Counted from the first letter of the stretch, positions 1 through 8,944 are shown. The stretch: 64,000 nucleotides of DNA from Longimicrobium terrae (GCF_014202995.1 NZ_JACHIA010000001.1:1-64000); one strand, 5' to 3'. Notes: a model not told the origin generated them from the letters alone. Translations and numbers: made by a program.

Positions 1-409
1 CTCCTGTCGTTGGCGGTTCTCGACAGGATAGACGGGGTCCGGCACCACTTTCAAATCGGCGCGTCCAGATTTACGACGCAACCCACTGTGCTAAAACAAT
101 TTATGGCATCCTCATCTGACAGTTAGCCGGACACTAGTGACCCTCCCCCAGTCTTTTTTGGGGGAGGGTGGGCCGGTGGTGCCGGCCCGGGTGGGGGCCG
201 CCCGCGAACTCCGCCCATCGCACCCGAGCCTCGCTCACGGACAACGGACAGCGGGGCGAAGAAGCGCATCCGCTTCCCCGCCCCGTGTTGTCCATCCGCC
301 CATCCGTCAGTTCCGGCCAGCCAACATCTGGGGATCATCATCTGATGAGAACGATCATCTGAGAACGATCATCCGATGATCACAATCGGCCTGATTACGC
401 CGATCCCGC
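1..409. other. non-coding stretch downstream of the TonB receptor gene
   Basis: No convincing gene. The first 130 bases are less GC-rich than the rest of the window. A hairpin with 9-bp arms (CCCTCCCCC / GGGGGAGGG, 141-149 and 160-168) has a T-rich loop and resembles the GC-rich hairpins of the 32.6-32.8 kb repeat block. A 13-bp direct repeat, GAGAACGATCATC, occurs at 347-359 and 361-373. The TonB receptor gene reads into this region from the right and no clear terminator directly follows it. Confidence 0.6.
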
Positions 410-2659
410 CTAGAACAGCACGCGGTAGACCAGCGACAGGTTGCGCCCCGGCGACGGCACCAGCAGGCGGCTCGTGGGCTCGCGGTACGCCTCGTCCAGC
501 AGGTTGTCTGCGCGCAGCACGATGCTGTGAATGCGCGACCCCTGCCGCAGGCTCACGCCCGTGCTCAGGTTCAGCAGCGTGTACGCGTCCGTGCGGAACT
601 CCACCAGGTCCGTGCGGTCCTGCTCAAACGCGTGGCGCCCGTCCAGGCTCACCGAGTACTTCCCGTCATCCCACCGCACCGAGCCACCCACCCGCGCCGC
701 CGGCATGAACGGCAGCGCGCCGCCATCCACGAAGTCGCCGCGCACCATGTCGCCCATCACCCCCACGACCACGTGCGGCAGCGCCACCACCTCGATCTGC
801 CCCTCCACGCCGCGAAGCTGCGCGTCCGCCTGGCGGAAGATGTTGAGCGGAACGGTGACCTCGTCGTCCTCCTCGCCCACGATCGTCGTATCGCCCGCGA
901 TGTCGGCGGTGATGTAGTTGTCGATGCGGTTGTAGAAGGTGGAGAACTGCGCGTTCACCCGTTCCGACTGCGCGCGCACCACCGCCTCGGCGCCGCGGTT
1001 GGTTTCCAGCGCGAGTTCCGGGTTGCCGATGTCGTACGTGCCGACCGCGGCGTGAAAGGCGTTGGAGTACAGTTCCTCCACCGTGGGTGCCCGGAAGCTG
1101 CGCGCCACGCTCACGCTGGCCGACAGGTGGTCGTTCAGCGGCACGTTCAGCCCCAGCGAGCCGCTGAAGTTGTTGAAGTCGCGGTCGCGCGCGCCGGCAA
1201 AGCGCGCGTCGTCCGTCTCGTCCGGGCGCACGCTGTACGCGTCGAAGCGCGCGCCCGCCTGCAGCGACGGCCCCGTGCGCGATCCGGAAAGCGCCAGCTC
1301 CTGGTACAGGAACGCGCCGCCGTTCAGGCTGCTGGCCGCCGGAGTGAGCGCCTCTTCCCCCTCGGGCGAGTAGTCCTTGCGCAGCCCGGACACACCAAGC
1401 GCGCCCGTCAGCCGTCCGAACGCGGTCCGCGCGGTGACGCTTCCCGTCTGCGTGTCCAGCCGGAACCGCGTGCCGATCTCGCCGCCGGACTCGATCTCGT
1501 CATGCCCGTACCGCTGCGCGCTGCCGTCCACGCGCAGGTTGGTGAAGCCGCTGCGGCCCATCGCCACGTCCAGCCGTCCCGTTCCCTCAAAGCGGTCGCC
1601 GTCGATGCTCACGCCGGACTCTTCCGCGCCGGGCAGCGAGGGCAGGCCGTACTTGAAGGTGTATCCGCCCAGCGACACGCCGCCCTGCACGCGCTCCGTC
1701 ACGTATCCCAGCCCCGCCGTGCCGTACAGGTTGCGGTAGAAGGTGTTGTCCAGCACGCCCCCGCCGCCGACGCGCGTATCGTCCACGTTGCGCCCGCCAG
1801 CGCGCGCTGTGACGGCCAGCGTGGAGCTCACCGGCGCCGTCAGTTCACCCGTGAGCGCCGCGCCCGGGTTCACCGACTCGCCCTGCAGCGCCAGAAAGCC
1901 GGAGGTGCGGCCGGGGATCGTCGTGGGGATGTCGGAGGCGATCACGTTCACCACGCCGCCCAGCGCGTTGTTGCCGTACAGCAGCGACGCGGGGCCGCGC
2001 ACCACCTCGATGCGGCTCGCGGCCAGCGGATCGATGGAGAGCGCGTGGTCCGCCGAGGTGGAGGACAGGTCGCCCGTCCGCTGCCCGTTCTGCACCACGA
2101 GCACGCGCTCGCCCGCCAGCCCGCGGATCACCGGGGTGGAGGCCGCCGGCCCGCCGTAGCGCACGCTCAGTCCCGGCTGCGTGGACAGCGTCTGCGCCAC
2201 GCTGGTCCCCACGCTGCGGTCCAGCGCCTTGCCGGACAGTTCCACCGTGGACTGCGTGATGTTCAGCGGATCGGCACTCCGCGCGGACGCGGTGACGTTG
2301 ATCCCTTCCAGCGACAGCACCGTCGAACGCATGGTGATGACGACGCGCACGTCCGGCCCGCTCTCCGGAACGGTGACCACGGCGTGCCCCGGCGCGTAGC
2401 CCAGCAGCGTGGCATCCAGGTGATACGTCCCCGCCCGCAGCGCGCGGATGGTGAAGGTGCCATCGCTCCCCGTGATGGCGGTGCGGTTGACTTCGTTGAT
2501 GATGACGCGCGCGTTGGCGAGCGGCGTCCCGGCGGTGTCGCGCACCACGCCCGTGATGGGCGGCGCGACCTCGGGATCGGCGGCCGCGTGGGCGGCGCCG
2601 GACAGAACGAGCAGAGCGGACAGCGCCAGCAGGGCGCCGCGCCCGAATCGGTGCGACAT
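410..2659 (-). CDS. TonB-dependent outer-membrane receptor, ZnuD-like
   Basis: 749 aa. The ATG at 2659 follows a good AGGAG site and begins a Sec signal peptide (residues 1-26). A carboxypeptidase-regulatory-like domain follows (about 35-110, starting GVVRDTAGTPLANARV), then a TonB plug (about 130-245) with the motifs PVIRGLAGERVLV and IEVVRGPASLLYGNNALGGV, then a beta barrel ending in a terminal Phe as outer-membrane barrels do. The plug stretch SIDPLAASRIEVVRGPASLL resembles ZnuD-type zinc receptors, so metal (zinc) uptake is a reasonable inference, though the substrate is not proven. The small His/Cys-rich membrane protein just upstream on the same strand supports a metal-related role. A longer frame extends upstream to 3100 but only overlaps that gene. 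Confidence 0.9.
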   Translation of the reverse strand: MSHRFGRGALLALSALLVLSGAAHAAADPEVAPPITGVVRDTAGTPLANARVIINEVNRTAITGSDGTFTIRALRAGTYHLDATLLGYAPGHAVVTVPESGPDVRVVITMRSTVLSLEGINVTASARSADPLNITQSTVELSGKALDRSVGTSVAQTLSTQPGLSVRYGGPAASTPVIRGLAGERVLVVQNGQRTGDLSSTSADHALSIDPLAASRIEVVRGPASLLYGNNALGGVVNVIASDIPTTIPGRTSGFLALQGESVNPGAALTGELTAPVSSTLAVTARAGGRNVDDTRVGGGGVLDNTFYRNLYGTAGLGYVTERVQGGVSLGGYTFKYGLPSLPGAEESGVSIDGDRFEGTGRLDVAMGRSGFTNLRVDGSAQRYGHDEIESGGEIGTRFRLDTQTGSVTARTAFGRLTGALGVSGLRKDYSPEGEEALTPAASSLNGGAFLYQELALSGSRTGPSLQAGARFDAYSVRPDETDDARFAGARDRDFNNFSGSLGLNVPLNDHLSASVSVARSFRAPTVEELYSNAFHAAVGTYDIGNPELALETNRGAEAVVRAQSERVNAQFSTFYNRIDNYITADIAGDTTIVGEEDDEVTVPLNIFRQADAQLRGVEGQIEVVALPHVVVGVMGDMVRGDFVDGGALPFMPAARVGGSVRWDDGKYSVSLDGRHAFEQDRTDLVEFRTDAYTLLNLSTGVSLRQGSRIHSIVLRADNLLDEAYREPTSRLLVPSPGRNLSLVYRVLF

Positions 2660-2765
2660 GGATGGAGACTCCTGAATCCGGTTGCGTGCGCACGCGGGCC
2701 GGCCTCCCGTGCGGGAGCCGTCCGGCCGGTGCGGATTGCGAATGCCGCGCGAGGGCGGCGTTGGA

Positions 2766-3128
2766 TCAGGAGAGGACGGGCGGGGCGCGCGCGCGTGCGT
2801 CGCGGGCCAGCCGCGGCGCGGGGAACGTGGGCGCGGGAGTGAGTTCCACGCGTTCGCCGGCTTCGGAGACAGGAATCTCCGGGCCGTCCGCCGCCATGGC
2901 GGCGGAACCGAACGCGTGGCAGAGTACGCAGTGCTGGTCGTCGTGCGGCGGAGCGTTCTGGTCCTTCCGCTCGCCCGGCGCCGTATCGCGGGCGGACCGC
3001 TCCACGGCGGCGCCCAGGCTCCACGCATGCAGCGAGGGAAGCGCGGCGGCACCCAGCAGGTGCAGCAGCACTCCCAGCAGCGCCGAAAGACGGCGCGCAC
3101 GCGAGAAGGAGCCAGACGGTCGATTCAT
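2766..3128 (-). CDS. small His/Cys-rich membrane or secreted protein, DUF2946-like
   Basis: 120 aa. A hydrophobic segment near the N-terminus (LSALLGVLLHLLGAAALPSL, about residues 14-33) is followed by a hydrophilic tail containing PPHDDQHCVLCHAF, a CxxC motif flanked by histidines that looks like a metal site. Small proteins of this shape, often annotated DUF2946, frequently sit beside TonB receptors for copper or zinc. Here it lies 106 bp upstream of the receptor on the same strand and starts 21 bp after the endonuclease IV stop, so the three genes could be co-transcribed. The family assignment is tentative; the CxxC and the membrane segment are directly visible. Confidence 0.65.
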   Translation of the reverse strand: MNRPSGSFSRARRLSALLGVLLHLLGAAALPSLHAWSLGAAVERSARDTAPGERKDQNAPPHDDQHCVLCHAFGSAAMAADGPEIPVSEAGERVELTPAPTFPAPRLARDARARAPPVLS

Positions 3129-3149
3129 GGACTACCGGCTACACCATTC

Positions 3150-4022
3150 TCAGGTGGCCGGTTCCCCGTCCGCGCAGTACGAGCGCAGCCGGGCCAGGTT
3201 GGCGAGGTCCATCGAAACCATGTCCTTGGGGTCGTCGCCCTTGGGCGTTTCCAGAACCTTGGGCACGTGCACGAAGCGCGCGTCCGTCATCAGCCGGCGG
3301 AACGGCGCCTCGCCCAGCGAGCCCTCGCCGATCCCCGCGTGGCGGTCCTTGCGGCTGGCGAACGGCGTGGCGGAATCGTTCAGATGAAAGAGGTGGATGC
3401 GGTCGAGTCCCACCGTGTCGCCCAGGTGGTTGATCACCCCGTCGTAGTCGCCGCGAAGGTCGTATCCCGCGGCAAAGATGTGGCAGGTGTCCACGCAGAC
3501 GGCGACGCGCCCGCGGATCTCCGGGCGCACGCGGGCAATCATCTCCGCCAGCTCCTCGAAGCGCGAGCCGATCACCTTGCCGGACCCGGCGGTCGTTTCC
3601 AGCAGCACGGTGACGGATCCGCCGGCTTCCTCCAGCGCGCGCTCGATCAGTTCCGCGTTCTGCGCCAGGCCGCGCGGCAGGTCGCCGTCCGTGGCGTTGC
3701 CGGGGTGCGTGACCAGCGCGTGCAGCCCCAGCCGCTCCGCGCGGCGCAGTTCGCCCACGAAGGCGGCGTAGCTGCGGTCGCGAAGGACGGGGTCCGCCGT
3801 GGCCAGGTTGATGAGGTACGAGTCGTGGGCGTTGGCGAACACCACGCCGTGCTCGCCCACGCCGGCGCGGAACGACGAGCACTCGTCGTCCACCACCTCC
3901 ACCTCGGCCCAGCGGTTGGGCTGCTTGGTGAACACCTGGATGGCGGTGGCGCCGATGGCGGCGGCGCGGGCGGGGGCGTTGCGGCACCCTCCCGCGGTAC
4001 TGACGTGGGCTCCCAGCAGCAC
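3150..4022 (-). CDS. nfo: endonuclease IV (apurinic/apyrimidinic endonuclease)
   Basis: 290 aa. Nfo is a zinc-dependent TIM-barrel AP endonuclease of base-excision repair. Family motifs are clear: LLGAHVSTAGG at the N-terminus, HPGNATDG, LLETTAG, VCVDTCHIFAAGYD and HLNDSATPFASRKDRHAGIGEG, together supplying the usual His/Asp/Glu ligands for three zinc ions. The frame stays open to 4307, but upstream residues show no family similarity and run antisense to pyrophosphatase. The GTG at 4022 puts the start exactly where the family begins (M-x-LGAHVS), so I chose it. The gene is divergent from ppa with a 160-bp shared region. Confidence 0.92.
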   Translation of the reverse strand: MLLGAHVSTAGGCRNAPARAAAIGATAIQVFTKQPNRWAEVEVVDDECSSFRAGVGEHGVVFANAHDSYLINLATADPVLRDRSYAAFVGELRRAERLGLHALVTHPGNATDGDLPRGLAQNAELIERALEEAGGSVTVLLETTAGSGKVIGSRFEELAEMIARVRPEIRGRVAVCVDTCHIFAAGYDLRGDYDGVINHLGDTVGLDRIHLFHLNDSATPFASRKDRHAGIGEGSLGEAPFRRLMTDARFVHVPKVLETPKGDDPKDMVSMDLANLARLRSYCADGEPAT

Positions 4023-4182
4023 GGCTTTTCGCGGTCTCGGATGGGGATGAACGGATCGGCCGCCAAGGTAGACGGGGTGCGCGGGGGTGTCAACGCGGGC
4101 GCGCGGATGGTATCTTTGCGGCCCGGCGAAGCACCGTTCCGCCGGGCCCGACCCTGACCTGATCGTTTTTGACGGAGGATAG

Positions 4183-4773
4183 ATGTTCCATCCCTGGCAC
4201 GAGCTGGAGCCCGGCCCCGACGCGCCCGACCGCATGCACGTGGTGGTGGAGATTCCCCGCGGCAGCCGCAACAAATATGAGCTGGACAAGAACACCGGGA
4301 TGTTCAAGCTGGACCGGCTGCTGTACAGCTCGGTGCACTATCCCGGCGACTACGGCTTTTTTCCGCAGACGTACGCGCAGGACGACGACCCGCTCGACGC
4401 CATCGTCATGACGACGGTGCCCACCTTTCCCGGGTGCATCATCGAGGTGCGTCCCATCGGCATCTTCCGGATGACCGACAAGGACGAGATGGACGAGAAG
4501 GTGCTCTGCGTCCCCGCGCGCGACCCGCTGTACGACGGGTACGCGGCGCTTACGGACGTGGCGCCGCACTTTCTGCGCGAGGTGGAGCACTTCTTCAGCG
4601 TGTACAAGGACCTGGAAGGCGGCCGCGTACATCCCATGGGATGGGAGGACGAGGCCTCCGCCCGCGCTGTGATCGTGGAGTGCATGGCGCGCTACGCCGT
4701 CAAGCGCCAGGCGGAGAACCTGGGCCGCATCGCCCAGCAGTCCGCTTCCGAGCGCGCCGGCCACGAGCTGTAG
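4183..4773 (+). CDS. ppa: inorganic pyrophosphatase (family I)
   Basis: 196 aa, typical for the soluble bacterial enzyme that hydrolyses diphosphate to two phosphates in the cytoplasm and drives biosynthetic reactions forward. Visible signatures are EIPRGSRNKYELD (substrate-binding Lys/Glu/Arg region), the metal-binding motif DDDPLD (residues 67-72) and DKDEMDEKVLCVP further on. The ATG at 4183 is preceded by GGAGGA at good spacing. Single-gene unit, divergent from nfo. Confidence 0.95.
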   Translation: MFHPWHELEPGPDAPDRMHVVVEIPRGSRNKYELDKNTGMFKLDRLLYSSVHYPGDYGFFPQTYAQDDDPLDAIVMTTVPTFPGCIIEVRPIGIFRMTDKDEMDEKVLCVPARDPLYDGYAALTDVAPHFLREVEHFFSVYKDLEGGRVHPMGWEDEASARAVIVECMARYAVKRQAENLGRIAQQSASERAGHEL

Positions 4774-5172
4774 GAACAGGTCTCACACAGAGCCGCAGAG
4801 GCACAGAGAGAACGGAACGGGGCGTCCACGCGGGCGCCCCTTCTGCATTCTGCCGGCTCCGCAGTGTCCGGTTGAACAGGGCGCGGTGGATCTGTAGCTC
4901 ATTTGCTCAGAGCGCACCAAGAGCAGATCCTTGGTCGGCTCCGGGATGACATGCTGTTGCGGGGAAGCCAGTTACCACGCCCAGCCATGTCATCCTGAGG
5001 AAGCGGGAGCCGCCCTCTCCACCGCGCCAAGGCCATGCGCGACCGAAGGATCTACTCTCCGCCGAGCCAACGTAGCGACACGCACGCCCGTTCTCGCGGG
5101 AAGAGCAGATGCTTCGTCGGTTCCGGGCTCCGGCGCGACCGAATCTCTCAACATCCTCGCAGGAGAGGACGG
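4774..5172. other. non-coding stretch with dispersed repeats
   Basis: No gene. It holds a copy of the CACAGAGCCGCAGAG repeat (4781-4810) and two copies of the repeat that begins TCATCCTGAGG and ends CGAAGGATCTACTC. The forward copy spans 4985-5062; an inverted fragment spans about 4907-4953. Related copies occur at 11.1, 14.9-15.1 and 46.6-46.8 kb. Confidence 0.7.
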
Positions 5173-5559
5173 ATGCCGATCTTCGGGGGAATCAACGTCG
5201 TGTCCATCGCGGTGCCGGACCTGGATGCCGCGCGCGAGTTCTACCGCGACGTGCTCGGCCTGGGCGCGCCTGCGTACGATCTGCCGGACGCGGGGTGGAT
5301 CGAATTCGCCACCGGCGGCGCGGGCGGCAATCTCGCCGTCACAAGCGCCGAAGCGGGATGGGAGCCATCGACCGGCACCACCATCGTCCTGAGCACCGGC
5401 GACTGCCACGCCGCATGCGCCCTGCTGCGCGCCCGCGGCGTGCGCTGCGACGACCCCGTCGTCTATCCCGGCTACGTGACGTTCTGCTCCTTGTACGACC
5501 CGTTCGGCAATCGCCTCCAGATGTGCAGCCCCGCGCCGGACGAAGCTCCGGACCCGTAG
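5173..5559 (+). CDS. VOC-family (glyoxalase/bleomycin-resistance fold) protein
   Basis: 128 aa, one vicinal-oxygen-chelate domain. The start INVVSIAVPDLDAAREFYRD and the end YVTFCSLYDPFGNRLQMCSP are classic for the fold. The usual metal-ligand Glu of the final strand is not evident (Gln in RLQMC), so metal-dependent catalysis is uncertain. The protein could be a lyase, a dioxygenase-like enzyme or a small-molecule binding protein. The ATG at 5173 follows AGGAG. No operon partner; it follows a repeat-rich gap. Confidence 0.85.
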   Translation: MPIFGGINVVSIAVPDLDAAREFYRDVLGLGAPAYDLPDAGWIEFATGGAGGNLAVTSAEAGWEPSTGTTIVLSTGDCHAACALLRARGVRCDDPVVYPGYVTFCSLYDPFGNRLQMCSPAPDEAPDP

Positions 5560-5769
5560 CGCACCGCCGCTCACCGGCCGACGTCGCGTTCGCGCCTGCA
5601 TGCATCCGCGCAGGGGTGACCCGCGGAGATGACGCCGGCGATCCAGACCCGCCTGCGGTGCATCCGCACCGCCAATCACGAGACCCGTTCGCCACCCCGG
5701 AGGACGGGCCTCTTCGTCATCCATCCCCGCTGCCTGATTGGTGTTCGGATCGCGAACGGGCGGGTGCCG

Positions 5770-5786
5770 TGTACGAATTTCGTACA
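5770..5786. promoter_or_regulatory. palindromic operator-like site 1
   Basis: Perfect odd palindrome TGTACGAA-T-TTCGTACA. With the second copy 71 bp downstream it looks like a pair of binding sites for a dimeric regulator of the gene at 6008. Confidence 0.45.
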
Positions 5787-5840
5787 AACAGCCGAGAACC
5801 CCCGCCATCGTGCGAATATCTCCTCCGATGACGGCTCGCG

Positions 5841-5857
5841 TGTACGAAATCCGTACA
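5841..5857. promoter_or_regulatory. palindromic operator-like site 2
   Basis: TGTACGAA-A-TCCGTACA, the same palindrome as at 5770 with one arm mismatch. Centre-to-centre spacing of the two sites is 71 bp, close to seven helical turns. Confidence 0.45.
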
Positions 5858-6007
5858 GAACCGGGCCTGGCACCCCGCCCGGCAGATTCCGCTAAACCCA
5901 TCAACTGCATGTAGATACGAGACACGGCACGCCGGGAACGGAGCTCGCCTTAGGGGAGGCCGTCCAGCCGCGCATCATGCGTGGCGTCCCCCGACGGAGC
6001 CCGACCC

Positions 6008-7591
6008 ATGCGCAACTACTCGCCGATCGCCACTCTGCCCATCCTGGCCCTGGTCGCCGCATGCAGCGGCGGCGGTTCCGGAGCCGGTTCCGTGACCGCG
6101 TCCGAGTCCGTTTCGGCCGGATGCGCCGCCGCCGCCAGCTTCGCGCTGCAGCCGGGCGAAACGCGGATGCTGAGCGAGGCCGAGGCGCGCTGCTTTGCGC
6201 TGACCAAGGCCGACGGCGAATACGCGCTGGCCGGGTACGACGCCCGCGCGCTGGACGGTGCGCGCGACCGGACGGGCACCGGCGGGTTCTCGGAGCCGCA
6301 GTACACCGTGTCCGACCAGAGCCGCGGCCCGGCCGCCTCCCGCGCCGCCCGCTCGGCCTCCGCCACGGACGGCGAGCTGGCCCCGGAAGGCGACCTGCGC
6401 CGCGGCGTCTCGTCCGCCATCGCCGAGGGCGAGCCGTACGCCCGCGCCACGCCCTGGCGCCAGGGCGAGCGCTTTCAGGTCCGGCCGATGGTGGGGACCT
6501 CGACCGTTCCGGCGAAGGTGGTGGCGGTGGCCGGCCGGTTTGTGCTGGCGGTGCTGGAAAGCGACGCCGACGGCGCGGGCGGGGTGCTGGACCAGAGCGA
6601 AAAGGCCCTGCAGTTCCTGGCGAGCGACGGCGAAGCGGTGCTGCGCAGCGCCTTTGGCGGCGACGTGCCGGTGACCAGCACGGGAAGCGGGCAGCTGCTG
6701 GTGCTGGCGGCGGCCTGGCCGGCGGCCAACGGCGCGGCGGCCACGTGGACGCAGGAAGACGCCTCCGGCACGCGCAGCATGGTGTGGCTCAACACCAACC
6801 TGCGCGCCGGCAAGGGCGACGGCTACGAGATGTACGACCACGTCAGCTACCGCGTGAAGGTGCTGGCCCACGAGCTGACGCATGCCTGGCAGGTGCGTTG
6901 GGTCCGCTCGGCGGCCAACGGCGGCCACGCGGCCCCGGTGTCGGCGGCCTGGTCGCTGGAAGGCGGCGCGGACCTGATGGGAATGGATCTGCTGCGCCGC
7001 TACATGGACGTGGGCGTGGCCGCCAACTGGCGCTGGACGGACTACCTGGATTCGCGCCGCCCCTCGGTGGTGTACGCGCTGGAGCCGGCGGACGCGCGCG
7101 GCCGGGTGCCCTGGGGCTACTACGACGCGGCCAGCCTGCTGCGCGACCTGCAGATGCGCCTGGTGGCGTCGGGGATGAGCGCGGACGCGGCGCTGGCCGA
7201 GGTTTCGCGCGGCGCGGTGGAGGGCTGGTACGGCGACGACGGCGAGGGCGGCGCCTGCAACGGACTGGTGGAGCGGATGCGCGGCCGGCTGGGCGCCTCG
7301 TGGGATCCGGCGGCGGCGGTGCTCACCTGGACGCTGACGCAGGCCGCGGACGACCGCACCAGCAACCCGGCGCTCAACAACCCGGTGTACTACTCGGCCA
7401 GCGGCTCGGACTCGTACTACGGCTGGAAGGCCGCCGCCAGCGTGCGCGCCGGCAGCGGCGAGATCGAGAACTTCACGCAGGTGGCCGGCGGCAGCTTCTT
7501 CGTCTCGCTGCGCGGTCCCTCTGCGGGCGGAACGCTCTCCGCCACGTCGTCGGCGCCGGGCAGCCGGTGGATGATCGCCCGCATCAAGTAG
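6008..7591 (+). CDS. secreted lipoprotein with HExxH zinc-protease motif (HELTH)
   Basis: 527 aa. The ATG at 6008 gives a lipoprotein signal ending LALVAAC (Cys19) and has a GGAG site nine bases upstream; an in-frame GTG at 5981 would displace the lipobox. The key motif is VLAHELTHAWQ (His288, Glu289, His292), with SLEGGAD (Glu318) 26 residues further on. That is the HExxH...E arrangement of gluzincin-type zinc metallopeptidases. The C-terminal part resembles a small beta domain (SGEIENFTQVAGGSFFVSLRG). No family is recognised. A cell-envelope or extracellular peptidase is inferred; the substrate is unknown. The gene stands alone behind paired palindromes that may regulate it. Confidence 0.75.
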   Translation: MRNYSPIATLPILALVAACSGGGSGAGSVTASESVSAGCAAAASFALQPGETRMLSEAEARCFALTKADGEYALAGYDARALDGARDRTGTGGFSEPQYTVSDQSRGPAASRAARSASATDGELAPEGDLRRGVSSAIAEGEPYARATPWRQGERFQVRPMVGTSTVPAKVVAVAGRFVLAVLESDADGAGGVLDQSEKALQFLASDGEAVLRSAFGGDVPVTSTGSGQLLVLAAAWPAANGAAATWTQEDASGTRSMVWLNTNLRAGKGDGYEMYDHVSYRVKVLAHELTHAWQVRWVRSAANGGHAAPVSAAWSLEGGADLMGMDLLRRYMDVGVAANWRWTDYLDSRRPSVVYALEPADARGRVPWGYYDAASLLRDLQMRLVASGMSADAALAEVSRGAVEGWYGDDGEGGACNGLVERMRGRLGASWDPAAAVLTWTLTQAADDRTSNPALNNPVYYSASGSDSYYGWKAAASVRAGSGEIENFTQVAGGSFFVSLRGPSAGGTLSATSSAPGSRWMIARIK

Positions 7592-7987
7592 AAGACGCAG
7601 ACCGGTTCACGCAGGGAGTGGCGGGGGTTCGTGATGGAACAGGGGGACAGGATCGGAAGCTCCTTCGCGACCCCGCCCTCCCGGCGTGACACGGCAGGCA
7701 TGACGGATACAGGATCACGGATGACAGGGGGCCGCTTCGCACGTCGCGAGGCGGCCCCTTGTCGCGTCGATGGATCAGGCGCCCCGTCGGGATTCCCGGG
7801 ACTGAGCGCGGACGGATCGCCTCGCGACAGCCTCACGCCGAGGCCGCGGGAGGGTGCGGGAGGTCGCGGTGTAGCAGCGCGCCTGTCGCCGCGCATTACC
7901 CTGTCCGGATAATTCCAGATATACGTTTCACGTCATATAAACAGACAATCAATCCGCTTGCACCCGCTTCTCACCCCAGACGGTACT
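7592..7987. other. non-coding stretch between lipoprotein genes
   Basis: Contains one strong hairpin (7726-7760, listed). Upstream of the next gene lies an AT-richer patch (about 7910-7955) that probably holds its promoter. Nothing else seen. Confidence 0.55.
7726..7760 (+). terminator. hairpin, probable intrinsic terminator
   Basis: Arms AGGGGGCCGC / GCGGCCCCTT around a 15-base loop, 135 bp after the HELTH lipoprotein stop. Confidence 0.5.
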
Positions 7988-8941
7988 GTGGCAAGATCAC
8001 GCTTGTTCATCGTCCTCGCGCTGGCGGCGGGGACGGCATGGGGGTGCGGCTCCGGAGAGCAGGACGCCCCGCCCGCAGCGTTTGAGCTGCAGGAAGTCGC
8101 AAGCACCATGCTTCCCGACTCGTTCGAGGTCAAGGGCGCGGCGCTGTCGCGGGACGGCCGTGTCGTGGTCTGGTCAGGCAACCAGCAGCACCTGCTCGTG
8201 GACGGCGGAAGCGGCGTGAGCGTTTTTCCAGCCGGTATTCCCCTGTCGCCGCTGGCCGTGGGGTTCGCGGCGTCGGACTCGCTGCTGGAGGTCGTCGACG
8301 CGGAACGGCGCAGCCTGCTGGTTCTGTCGTGGGCGGGAAAGGTGGTGGCGGAGCACGCGCTGGACCTGCCCTGGCGGGTGGAGTCGGCGACGCGGACGGA
8401 GAGCGGATGGTTTCTGGGCGGCCGCGACACCGCTGGCGACTTCACCATCGTGCGGTGGAGCCCGGACGGCGGGCGGATCAGCCCCGTGTCGCGCATCCAT
8501 CCGCACGGCCGCGACCGGCGCACCGCCGTCCTGCTGACCGCGGCGGGGCCCGACGTCACCGCGTCGGAAATCGGCGCGCCGCACCGGGGCAGGCTCATCT
8601 CCGCGGGCCAGAGCGGGCCGGACGGCGACGCCCAGTTCGCGGCGCCGGCGTTCCCCAAGGCCCGCGGCCGCGACGGCGCGTTCTGGATCTCGCTCCCCAT
8701 CTTTTCCATCGATTCCGGATACGTGCGCAGCTTTTCGGACCTGCGCAGCGACAACCGCCTGATCGCCCTGTACGACCGGCGGGGCAGGCTCACGCGGGTC
8801 ACCCAAGTCGCCGTTCCCATGGCCGTGGTGGCCGCCAATCCAGAATCCAGGGTGCTGCTGTTCGCGCGCCGCACTGATCGTATAGAACTGGTCCGCTACA
8901 CGTGGCGCTGGGTAGGCCCCAACACCGCCTCAGACCTCTGA
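7988..8941 (+). CDS. putative lipoprotein, likely beta-propeller fold
   Basis: 317 aa from a GTG at 7988, which puts a hydrophobic signal (LFIVLALAAGTAWGC) at the N-terminus; a TTG at 7958 is an alternative start. The body is rich in short beta-strand repeats of the type GAALSRDGRVVVWSGN, DSLLEVVDAERRSLLVLSW and RLIALYDRRGRLTRVTQV, in the style of 6-bladed propeller lipoproteins. No catalytic motif is visible. Its 3' end is followed by relics of a Cys-rich peptide gene and of its own 3' end, so it was once part of a duplicated propeller/peptide unit. Function unknown. Confidence 0.65.
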   Translation: MARSRLFIVLALAAGTAWGCGSGEQDAPPAAFELQEVASTMLPDSFEVKGAALSRDGRVVVWSGNQQHLLVDGGSGVSVFPAGIPLSPLAVGFAASDSLLEVVDAERRSLLVLSWAGKVVAEHALDLPWRVESATRTESGWFLGGRDTAGDFTIVRWSPDGGRISPVSRIHPHGRDRRTAVLLTAAGPDVTASEIGAPHRGRLISAGQSGPDGDAQFAAPAFPKARGRDGAFWISLPIFSIDSGYVRSFSDLRSDNRLIALYDRRGRLTRVTQVAVPMAVVAANPESRVLLFARRTDRIELVRYTWRWVGPNTASDL

Positions 8942-8944
8942 CGA

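Larger units (their letters stand above)
5560..6007. other. non-coding stretch carrying two related palindromes
   Basis: No supported gene. The notable content is a pair of 17-bp palindromes centred at 5778 and 5849, listed separately, in front of the HELTH-motif lipoprotein gene. A GGAG ribosome-binding site lies at 5995-5998. Confidence 0.6.

Noticed and set aside
527-2842. Long + strand open frame of 771 codons opposite the TonB receptor
   Set aside because: Its protein is Arg/His/Ala-rich with no motif and mirrors the GC-biased third positions of the real gene.
2660-3149. Cobalamin or other riboswitch upstream of the TonB receptor
   Set aside because: Gaps are only 106 and 21 bp and occupied by the small membrane-protein gene; no conserved box seen.
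5629-5895. 88-codon frame across the paired palindromes
   Set aside because: No RBS or recognisable motif; the palindromes explain the sequence better.
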